Shown piece after piece: positions 16,798-24,021 of a stretch of DNA of 40,532 bases. The stretch comes from Candidatus Nanosyncoccus nanoralicus (GTDB taxonomy: Bacteria > Patescibacteriota > Saccharimonadia > Saccharimonadales > Saccharimonadaceae), in contig NZ_PRLL01000001.1 of assembly GCF_004138405.1 (NCBI RefSeq), positions 67,259 through 107,790 of the forward strand. The letters are read 5' to 3'. Every line of letters begins with the position of its first letter. The stretch's first letter is position 1. The notes beneath the pieces are model-generated. The model was not told where the DNA came from. It ran no database searches and worked only from the letters and a program-made list of their open reading frames with translations. The position numbers were made by a program, and so were the translations under genes.

Positions 16798-16846
16798 ATT
16801 ATACCAAAATCTGCTCATTCCATCTCTACTCCATATCTGTTATAAT
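16798..16846. promoter_or_regulatory. Divergent -10 boxes of tilS (-) and lepA (+)
   Basis: TATAAT on the minus strand (16803-16798) and TATAAT on the plus strand (16841-16846), each ending exactly 6 nt before GTG 16791 and ATG 16853. No strong -35 box is visible on either side. Confidence 0.78.
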
Positions 16847-16852
16847 TAACAC

Positions 16853-18652
16853 ATGAATTCAGACCATATTCGTAACTTCTGCATTATCGCTCACATCGAC
16901 CACGGTAAATCCACTCTTGCTGATCGCATGATGGAAATCACTGCCACGGTCGAGAAGCGACATATGAAGTCTCAGCTTCTTGACTCCATGGAATTAGAGC
17001 GCGAAAAGGGCATTACAATTAAGCTCACCCCAGTTCAGATGCATTACAAAGGTTTTGAATTAAATCTTATCGACACTCCTGGCCACGTCGACTTTTCTTA
17101 CGAGGTTTCCCGCTCGCTCCAGGCTGTTGAGTCAGCAATTCTTGTGGTTGACGCCACTCAGGGTATTCAGGCCCAAACTCTCGCCAATGTTTATCTCGCG
17201 CTCGAGCAGGATCTGACAATTATCCCTGTTATCAATAAAATTGATCTTCCAGCCGCCGATGTTGAAAAAGTTTCAAATGAGATTATTAATCTTCTTGGCT
17301 GCAAGAAAGAGGAAATTATTCCAGTCTCTGCTAAAACTGGCCTCAATGTCGAAGCGGTACTTGATGCTATCATTAATAAAGCTCCAAGTCCGAAATCCCC
17401 GCTCAACCTTGAAGCCACCGTCGTTCCTGATGAGACTCGCGCCCTCATTTTCGACTCCTATTTTGATGATTATCGTGGCGTTGTTCTCTATGTCCGCATC
17501 TTCAATGGCCAAATCAAAAAGAATGATAATATTTTTATGATGGCGTCAAAAATTAATGGCATTGCTCTCGAGGTCGGCGTTTTAAAACCAGGTATGCAGC
17601 CAAAGGATAGTCTTTCTGAAGGTGAGGTCGGCTATATAGTGACCAACCTAAAAACCACTCGTGAGGCAAAAGTTGGTGATACTGTTACTCTCCATAAGAA
17701 ATCCGCCAAAACTCCACTCCCCGGTTATAAGAATGTTCTTCCTTTTGTTTACGCTGGGTTTTTCCCAGTTTCCAATGATCAGTACAAAGATCTCAAAGAG
17801 GCTATCGAGAAACTTTCCTTAAGTGACTCCGCCCTTCGTTTTGAACCTGAAAATAGTCCAGTTTTGGGCTTCGGTCTACGTATTGGCTTCCTTGGTCTGC
17901 TCCATATGGATATTATTAAGGAGCGTCTCGAGCGCGAGTTTAAACTTGATCTGGTTGTTACTAATCCTTCTACAAACTACCAAGTCCGCCTAAATTCTGG
18001 CGAGGAGCTCGAAATTAAGTCTGCCTCCAATCTTCCTGATACCAGTTATGTCGCCGAGATTCGTGAGCCATGGGTCAAGGGCGAAATTATTTTGCCAGTT
18101 TCCATGATTGGCAATGTCTTAACTTTGATTGTTGAAAAACGTGGTCTTCAGAAGAATATCTCATATCTTGAAGATCGCGCCGTCATTAATTTTGAAGCTC
18201 CAATGGCTAACTTGCTTACCGATTTTTATGATCAGCTAAAGTCTCTCACTTCTGGTTACGCTAGTTTTAATTATGAAATTTCCGACTATCGTCCTGAAGA
18301 CTTGGTACGTGTCGATTTTTTGATTGGCGGCGAACGTATGGATGCTTTGGCGCTGATGTGTCACCGCTCCGAAGCAGATGCTATTGGTCGCACAATCACC
18401 AAGAAGCTAAAAGAAGTAATCCCTCGTCAGAACTTCGAGGTCGCCCTGCAGGCTGCCATCGGTGCCAGAATTATTGCTCGCGAAACCATCGGTGCCTTCC
18501 GTAAAGATGTCACGGTGAAGATTCACACGGGTGACCGCGACCGTAAGGCCAAGTTGCTTGAGAAACAAAAGCGTGGTAAAGCCAGGATGAAGCGTTTTGG
18601 CAAGATCGACATTCCATCCGAAGCCTTCACTGTTATGCTAAAACGCGACTAA
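16853..18652 (+). CDS. lepA: Elongation factor 4 (LepA)
   Basis: A ribosome-bound GTPase that can back-translocate stalled ribosomes. The 599 residues match the family length. The GTPase domain shows AHIDHGKST (G1), GITIKL (G2), DTPGHVDF (G3), NKID (G4) and SAKTG (G5). The LepA-specific C-terminal domain ends with KRFGKIDIPSEAF, the family's typical tail. The start is supported by TATAAT 6 nt upstream, implying a leaderless mRNA. A palindromic repeat abuts its stop codon. Confidence 0.97.
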   Translation: MNSDHIRNFCIIAHIDHGKSTLADRMMEITATVEKRHMKSQLLDSMELEREKGITIKLTPVQMHYKGFELNLIDTPGHVDFSYEVSRSLQAVESAILVVDATQGIQAQTLANVYLALEQDLTIIPVINKIDLPAADVEKVSNEIINLLGCKKEEIIPVSAKTGLNVEAVLDAIINKAPSPKSPLNLEATVVPDETRALIFDSYFDDYRGVVLYVRIFNGQIKKNDNIFMMASKINGIALEVGVLKPGMQPKDSLSEGEVGYIVTNLKTTREAKVGDTVTLHKKSAKTPLPGYKNVLPFVYAGFFPVSNDQYKDLKEAIEKLSLSDSALRFEPENSPVLGFGLRIGFLGLLHMDIIKERLEREFKLDLVVTNPSTNYQVRLNSGEELEIKSASNLPDTSYVAEIREPWVKGEIILPVSMIGNVLTLIVEKRGLQKNISYLEDRAVINFEAPMANLLTDFYDQLKSLTSGYASFNYEISDYRPEDLVRVDFLIGGERMDALALMCHRSEADAIGRTITKKLKEVIPRQNFEVALQAAIGARIIARETIGAFRKDVTVKIHTGDRDRKAKLLEKQKRGKARMKRFGKIDIPSEAFTVMLKRD

Positions 18653-18653
18653 G

Positions 18654-18728
18654 CGTGTGGTATTTATTTCTTCGACACGCTCAAGGCCGCTCGGCCAAGC
18701 TGATGGTCTCATCAATAAATACGCACAC
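18654..18728 (-). repeat. REP-like palindromic element, copy 1
   Basis: This begins within 2 nt of the lepA stop. Outer arms GTGTGGTATTTATT and AATAAATACGCACAC are inverted. Between them lies a 42-nt core (18669-18710), which on the minus strand matches the core of copy 2 at 38 of 42 positions. The core centre GGCCGAGCGGCC can itself fold. Orientation is opposite to copy 2. Confidence 0.8.
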
Positions 18729-18746
18729 AAGAATTTTTCATCAAAA

Positions 18747-18778
18747 ACTAGCATCTTCACAATGCTAGTTTTATTTTT
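18747..18778 (+). terminator. Terminator downstream of lepA
   Basis: ACTAGCAT and ATGCTAGT form an 8-bp stem with a 7-nt loop, followed by TTTATTTTT. Confidence 0.8.
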
Positions 18779-18859
18779 AATGAGAGGACTCAATAATCAT
18801 AAGTAGAATTGGTTATTGTTCCGCAATCCTAAGTCCGAGGTATTTGATTTGTATTTTTA

Positions 18860-18945
18860 GGTTCTGTTATTTTTTCCGAGACCATAATCTTATGGAGATG
18901 ATCTGTGTTATCAGGGTTTACTATTTATTTTTCTAAGACCATAAG
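18860..18945 (+). repeat. Two partial copies of the REP-like element (left halves)
   Basis: 18915-18945 matches the left arm and core start of copy 2 (18973-19003) at 29 of 31 positions. A more diverged one starts at 18860 and includes GAGACCATAA at 18878-18887. Starts are spaced 55 and 58 nt. The surrounding 18780-18970 is AT-rich, with no gene. Confidence 0.65.
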
Positions 18946-18972
18946 TTTTGAGCGTATTTTGGATTTTATAGT

Positions 18973-19050
18973 GGTTTAGTATTTATTTTTCTGAGACCAT
19001 AAGCACGGCCGAGCGGCCTCGAGCGTGTCGAAGAAAAATAAATATAAACC
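18973..19050 (+). repeat. REP-like palindromic element, copy 2
   Basis: A 78-bp element. The left arm GGTTTAGTATTTATTTTTCT and the right arm (19032-19050) are inverted with a single 1-nt gap. The 42-nt core 18993-19034 carries GGCCGAGCGGCC and GAGCGTGTCGAAGA. It is followed by two short direct repeats of AAATATAAACCTA (19040-19075). No coding frame is present. Confidence 0.8.
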
Positions 19051-19096
19051 TACATCAACAAATATAAACCTATCTCAATAAACCTATCTCAGATAT

Positions 19097-19729
19097 CTAT
19101 AATGAATCAATAAACTCAACCAATCGATCAATAACATTGGTATATACCTCATCACGACTTCCAATCGCTGGCACCTTAACCAACATCTTTAACTCATCGT
19201 AGTGATTAAGTACTGGCATGGTTTTTTCACGAAATTCCGCCAATCTTGTTTCGAATACCTCAATATTAGAGTCATCAGCTCGTTCTCCGCGATCGTTCAA
19301 AATCTTAGCGGCTTCAAAGCGATTTTTCACTTCTTCCTCTGTAAGATCAAGCATTACAACTGCTTTGATCTCGTGTCCACCTGCCTTTGCAGCTTCCATA
19401 ATTTTGTCTTCTTCACCAGACCATCTTCCTACACTTGATAAAACCAGGGAATCATTACTTAGCTCTTCTCGCGAAAAATAAGGCAAAATTATATCATAAA
19501 AGGTATTTGTTGGAATCAGCTTTCCGCTACCAGTCATATCATCATTCTGCTCTGCCTCGTAAGCCCGAATAATAATGCCGGAAGATAAAAACTTTGCTTG
19601 AAGATCCTCAGCCAGTCGCATTCCCACCGTATCCTTACCGCTCATCGGTAATCCAAAAATGTTTAGGCTCCCAGTTTCCAGCCAACTTTTAATTTTTTCA
19701 AGTTTTTCATTCAAGTTCATTTTTTCCAT
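19097..19729 (-). CDS. Adenylate kinase-like nucleoside monophosphate kinase
   Basis: A 210-residue P-loop kinase. Walker A is GLPMSGKDT (residues 26-34), in the position and spacing of the GxPGxGKGT loop of adenylate kinases, with Met and Asp replacing Gly residues. A LID/ATP-binding helix pattern follows: NDRGERADD then RLAEFREKTMPVLNHY, closely resembling the R.DD....R...Y...T.P....Y segment of adenylate kinases. It lacks a zinc-finger LID. The substrate may be AMP or another NMP, so no gene symbol is given. The start has TATAAT ending 5 nt upstream. It stands alone between the repeat region and the first bspA-like gene. Confidence 0.75.
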   Translation of the reverse strand: MEKMNLNEKLEKIKSWLETGSLNIFGLPMSGKDTVGMRLAEDLQAKFLSSGIIIRAYEAEQNDDMTGSGKLIPTNTFYDIILPYFSREELSNDSLVLSSVGRWSGEEDKIMEAAKAGGHEIKAVVMLDLTEEEVKNRFEAAKILNDRGERADDSNIEVFETRLAEFREKTMPVLNHYDELKMLVKVPAIGSRDEVYTNVIDRLVEFIDSL

Positions 19730-19734
19730 ATCTA

Positions 19735-19740
19735 ATTATA
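19735..19740 (-). promoter_or_regulatory. -10 box of the adenylate kinase-like gene
   Basis: TATAAT on the minus strand, ending 5 nt before ATG 19729, so the transcript is expected to be leaderless or nearly so. Confidence 0.6.
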
Positions 19741-19860
19741 TCATGGCCTAGGCTTGTTGATTTTCATGTTCTCGTGGAGCCAAAACTGCCCTTTCTTTTT
19801 TAAACTGTTTATGCTATAACTGAAATATATAAGGTCATAAAAATCCCAAAGGGGAATCAT

Positions 19861-21909
19861 ATGTTTATTAAAATAAACACCAAAAACAAACAAAAATTAG
19901 CTATAAATAAATTTTTTCATTTACTCCCACCTATTCTTTTAGGCTTTGCCACTCTTATTTTTTCCATTACAACACTTTTATTTTCACAGATAAAAACTTT
20001 TGCTGCTCCCGGAACCCCTTCAGGAACGCCTGGTATCTTGGCTTTCTCAGTCAACAAGCCAACAATCGATCTCCACTTCACTAACTCTGAAATTCAATCT
20101 AATACTTTCAAATCCGACGCCGCAGTTCTATGGTGTGACGCCCCTAACCCTACGGGTTTCTCTGTATTTCTTTCCAGCATTGACGAAGATACTAGTCTAA
20201 AACACTCAGAATCATCAGTCACGACTCAGATACCGTCAATCACGGCGCCTCAATTTGGCAGCATCTCTACTCCACAAACCTGGGGCTATCGCATACCAAA
20301 TAAGGCAACTGAGGGCTGGAAGCCAATTCCAAAAAATAGTAATCCAGATATCATCTATACAACCAATTATGGCGGTGCGATGAAAATTGGTGCTGAATTT
20401 GGTGTTAAAACTAGTTCCAATCTCCCATCTGGAGTTTATTCTAAGCAGGTTGTTTTTACCCTTGTCACAAATCGCGCTCCCACCACCGCTACTTTAAAAG
20501 TCGGTAAAGATTTCGTATTCGTCATTAACTCCCTAGATGGATTATCAGGTATCAAAGAATTTAAGAAAGCCTCCTCTGCTCCCGCTCCAGGCACTAGTAC
20601 AAAAATTGCCTCCACTACAGATTCCGAAGTGCCTGCCTATCTCTGGTATGATGCCCCTTCAAAGACCGTCTTCTGGTGGAGTGATGCAGACACCGTGTAT
20701 GCAAACGAAGACTCCAGTTCAATGTTCAACAGTTTAGGCGATGTTGAAAAAATTGATATGGATGGCATCAACACTAGTCGCGTTAAAAATATGTCCGGGA
20801 TGTTTCATAGCGGTAAAAATTTATATAGAGAAATCAATTTGACCAATTTTGATACAAGTAATGTTGAAGACATGAGTTATATGTTTGCAACATATGGTAT
20901 GAAAACTATGGAGAATCTTGTCCCAATCAATTTCTCCAATTTTAATACGAGTAAGGTTAAAAATATGGAGCACATGTTCTCTTATTCGTTTCTTCCATCT
21001 TTAGACATCAGAAATTTTGATACAAGTAATGTTGAAAATATGGGATGGATGTTTGATGCTCTTAATAATGTCAGAAACCTTGACTTATCAGGCTGGAATG
21101 TGAAGAAAGTTAATAATGTTCAAGGTATATTTTCTCGTTTAAATAAACTCCAGTCCTTAAATCTTTCAGGTTGGCAGATGGATTCGGTGACTGATATGCA
21201 ATTTATGTTTAGCGGTCTTGCCGATCTTACTTCTCTAAACTTAACAGGCTTCACTACAAAAAATGTCACCAATATGGCGCATATGTTTGTTGGCGTAAGT
21301 AAGCTTGCAGACCTCGATCTCTCGAGCTTCGATACTAGTAAAGTTACAAATATGCAAGGCATGTTTAATAATATGGGTTCCCTCAATAATATCAACCTCT
21401 CGAGTTTTGATACTAGAAATGTTACTGATATGTCGCTAATGTTTTCGATGAATGTCGCAATGACTCCTCCAATCTCCAGACTTGACCTCTCCAACTTCGA
21501 TACTAGCAACGTTACAAATATGTATAGAATGTTTACGGGGCTTTCAAACTTAACAGAACTTAAGATTCAATCATTTAATACAAAAAAGGTTACGAATATG
21601 ACCAGTATGTTCTCTAGGTCCTTCATGAATCCAGCTAATGGTATTCTAGATATCTCAAACTTTGATACCAGTAATGTCACCGATATGAGCGGTATGTTCT
21701 TCTACTCTAAGCTTAAAACTATCTATGCTAGCCCAAGTTTTGTAACAACTGCTATTATAGTTTCACCAACTTCACCGAATAACCCATTCATGAACAACAC
21801 TAATCTAGTCGGCGGCAATGGCACCCAGTATATTTCTCCAAATAATAGTATTCAGTATGCTCACATTGATGCACCAGGCAACCCAGGCTACTTCACTCAG
21901 AAACCATAA
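19861..21909 (+). CDS. BspA-like leucine-rich repeat surface protein, paralogue 1
   Basis: A 682-residue exported protein. An N-terminal hydrophobic segment (about 18-45) ends in TFAAPG, a likely signal-peptide junction. Residues 55-220 form a beta-rich module with SSIDEDTSL, WGYR and FGVKTSSNLPSG. From about 295 to 640 there are 12 copies of a roughly 25-residue DUF285/BspA repeat, consensus LDLSSFDTSNVTNMSxMF. The end (GGNGTQY ... GNPGYFTQKP) is shared with both paralogues. No LPxTG motif or C-terminal membrane helix is present, so attachment to the cell is unclear. AAAGGGGAA lies 4 nt before the ATG; TATAAC at 19815-19820 may be the -10. BspA-type proteins bind host proteins or other bacteria; that role here is inferred. 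Confidence 0.88.
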   Translation: MFIKINTKNKQKLAINKFFHLLPPILLGFATLIFSITTLLFSQIKTFAAPGTPSGTPGILAFSVNKPTIDLHFTNSEIQSNTFKSDAAVLWCDAPNPTGFSVFLSSIDEDTSLKHSESSVTTQIPSITAPQFGSISTPQTWGYRIPNKATEGWKPIPKNSNPDIIYTTNYGGAMKIGAEFGVKTSSNLPSGVYSKQVVFTLVTNRAPTTATLKVGKDFVFVINSLDGLSGIKEFKKASSAPAPGTSTKIASTTDSEVPAYLWYDAPSKTVFWWSDADTVYANEDSSSMFNSLGDVEKIDMDGINTSRVKNMSGMFHSGKNLYREINLTNFDTSNVEDMSYMFATYGMKTMENLVPINFSNFNTSKVKNMEHMFSYSFLPSLDIRNFDTSNVENMGWMFDALNNVRNLDLSGWNVKKVNNVQGIFSRLNKLQSLNLSGWQMDSVTDMQFMFSGLADLTSLNLTGFTTKNVTNMAHMFVGVSKLADLDLSSFDTSKVTNMQGMFNNMGSLNNINLSSFDTRNVTDMSLMFSMNVAMTPPISRLDLSNFDTSNVTNMYRMFTGLSNLTELKIQSFNTKKVTNMTSMFSRSFMNPANGILDISNFDTSNVTDMSGMFFYSKLKTIYASPSFVTTAIIVSPTSPNNPFMNNTNLVGGNGTQYISPNNSIQYAHIDAPGNPGYFTQKP

Positions 21910-21972
21910 AAGCCTTTTGAATATGAAATTGTTATGTTAAAATTAAACAGAATCATTTAGTATAGGTCATAT

Positions 21973-23885
21973 ATGTTTTTAAGCAAAAAATACAAACACA
22001 ACTTCTTGAAACCGCAGTTCCTCCTCACATCCTTTTTTGTGTCTATTCTAAGTGTTCTATTTTCTGTACATTCGTCAGTATCAGCTCTCTCTCTCTCTCT
22101 CTCTCTCTCTCGACGCCGACCGTAAATTTTCAGTTTAATCAAGCTGAGAATGCCGCCTCCGCATTTAAGGAAGACATGGCCGTGGTTCAATACGATACCG
22201 ATAATAAGACTGGTTTTACCGCCTATGTCTCTAGTATTGATGAGGATACAAGTCTGAACCATACAGACTCTTCTGTGGCTCAAAAGATTACTTCAATCAC
22301 TTCGCCGAGCAATGCTTCTTCCTTTAATTCCAAAAACTGGGGGTATCTGGCTGATCAGGCCTCCTTTAACAGCACTTTTAAGCCAATCCCAAAAGCAAGT
22401 CAGCCTGACCAGGCGCTCAACATTAGTCTTCCAGAACAAGCTAAATTTTTTCTACATTTTGGTGTCAAGACTGGCCCAGATCTTCCCGCTGGTACTTATT
22501 CTAAAAAGATACTAGTAACCGCCATCACAAATTATGTCCCTACCTCGGCCACATTTATTCCAGGTCCCAATGTTAATAGTGCAATTCGTAATGCTAATAT
22601 AGGCCACGATGTAGAATATTTTAAGAAATCGAACATTGCTCCAGCAAATCTAGCCACAGCTACGGTAGTTTCTACTACAGACTCAGATGTTCCCATCTAT
22701 CTTTGGTATGACCAAGCTGCAAGGACCATATTTTGGTGGAGTGCTGCTGATACAGTTTATGCTAATGAAGACTCCAGTCTTATGCTTGCAAACCTTAATG
22801 ATAATGCAACACTCGTGCAGTTAATTGATACTCGTGGCATTGATACTAGTAGGGTGAAAAATATGCACCATATGTTTTGGACTAAAGATGGTTTAGTTAA
22901 ACACATTAATCTTGATGAGTTCGATACCTCGAACGTGGAGGATATGGGCTACATGTTCTCCACTCCGTATGAAAACAATTTAACCACACAAATTGATCCT
23001 GTTGATTTTTCACGATTTAATACTGGAAGGCTAAAAAACATGACTGGTATGTTTGCCGGTTCTCATCTTCCGTCAATTGACATTAGAAACTTCAGAACTA
23101 GTAACGTGACTAATATGGAGCATCTTTTTAATGGTCTTAAAAATGTTACCGACCTAAACCTATCAGGTCTAAATGTGAGAGAAGTAAATAACATCGGCTC
23201 ACTCTTTGCCAGAAACCCAGGCCGTATTTCACTCAATCTCTCAGGTTGGCAACTTGACTCTGTCCATGATATGAGCTACATGTTTAATCAATTACACGCA
23301 CTTAACACCTTAAATCTTACTGGTTTCACCACCAAGAATGTTGTAGATATGAATCACATGTTTAACGAGTGTCACAACCTCACCGCTCTTGATCTCTCTA
23401 GTTTCGATACTAGGAATGTGACAGACATGAATAATATGTTCCGCGATGACTTTGCTCTTAAAAATCTCAATCTCTCTAGTTTTAGTACTAGCAATGTTAC
23501 TAATATGAAGGAAATGTTTAGACATTCTGGTGTTATCTACCCACTAGATGTTTCTACCTTTGATACTAGAAAGGTCACAAATATGGACGGTATGTTTTAC
23601 TGGACGCTTATGGCTCCTGAGAATGCTACTCTTGATATATCAAACTTCGACACGAGAAGTTTGACCTCTGCTCTTGGCATGTTCAACTATACAAAAGCCA
23701 AGACCATCTATGTTTCTGATCAATTTACTGTTAATAATCTAGCGCCCATCCCTCACGAGATGTTCATGTCTAACACAAACTTAGTTGGCGGTAACGGTAC
23801 GCAATATGCCTATCCAAATAATAATAGTGGTTTTGCTCACATCGACGCGCCAGGCAACCCAGGTTATTTCACCCGAAAACCATAA
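21973..23885 (+). CDS. BspA-like surface protein, paralogue 2, interrupted by a (CT)13 tract (apparently phase OFF)
   Basis: ATG 21973 opens a frame encoding a good signal peptide (MFLSKKYKHN, then a hydrophobic stretch ending HSSVSA) that enters a CT dinucleotide tract and stops at TAA 22123-22125. The mature protein is in another frame, open through the tract and reading TPTVNFQF from about 22116, then the same N-terminal module and 11 DUF285 repeats as the paralogues, ending GNPGYFTRKP. That frame has no start codon of its own upstream of the tract; its first ATG (22176) is internal and would give a cytoplasmic 569-residue product. Losing one CT or gaining two would fuse signal peptide and body with an (LS)n linker. 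Phase variation is favoured over decay because the 1.7-kb body is intact. Confidence 0.85.
22085..22110 (+). repeat. (CT)13 simple sequence repeat inside bspA paralogue 2
   Basis: Thirteen uninterrupted CT units, the only long microsatellite I see in the window. It encodes alternating Leu-Ser directly after the signal peptide. Because 2 nt per unit changes frame, repeat number sets ON or OFF: 12 or 15 units in frame, 13 (here) out of frame. Confidence 0.95.
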
Positions 23886-23951
23886 TCATTAACAAGTTAT
23901 CCTCAGTTCATCCTCTAAAGCTTTTTGCCAACTAAATCCCCGCAAAATCCC

Positions 23952-24018
23952 TTGTCCTTGATTTTCCGCTCATGCTATAATTAATAATACTTAAGGTTAT
24001 TTAAAAGGGGGAAAGGGA
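23952..24018 (+). promoter_or_regulatory. Promoter and ribosome binding site of bspA paralogue 3
   Basis: TTGTCC (23952-23957), an 18-nt spacer and TATAAT (23976-23981). A leader of about 35 nt then carries AAGGGGG and AAAGGG close to ATG 24022. The leadered layout matches paralogue 1 and contrasts with the leaderless housekeeping genes. Confidence 0.6.
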
Positions 24019-24021
24019 AAT

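Noticed and set aside
16792..16818. Longer N-terminus of TilS from 16818
   Set aside because: The added codons cover the TATAAT box; GTG 16791 directly precedes the conserved KKILAVSGG.
18654..19050. CRISPR array
   Set aside because: Units are inverted or partial with unequal, non-unique spacing, no regular spacers exist, and no cas gene is present.
20750..21720. Tandem DNA repeats in the BspA-like genes as a CRISPR or microsatellite
   Set aside because: The periodicity is about 75 nt in frame and encodes degenerate 25-residue protein repeats.
22176..23885. Reading the middle BspA-like gene as an ordinary 569-residue cytoplasmic protein starting at 22176
   Set aside because: The homologous body begins upstream of this ATG (TPTVNFQF at about 22116) and a signal peptide lies in the other frame just before the CT tract; the paralogues are exported.
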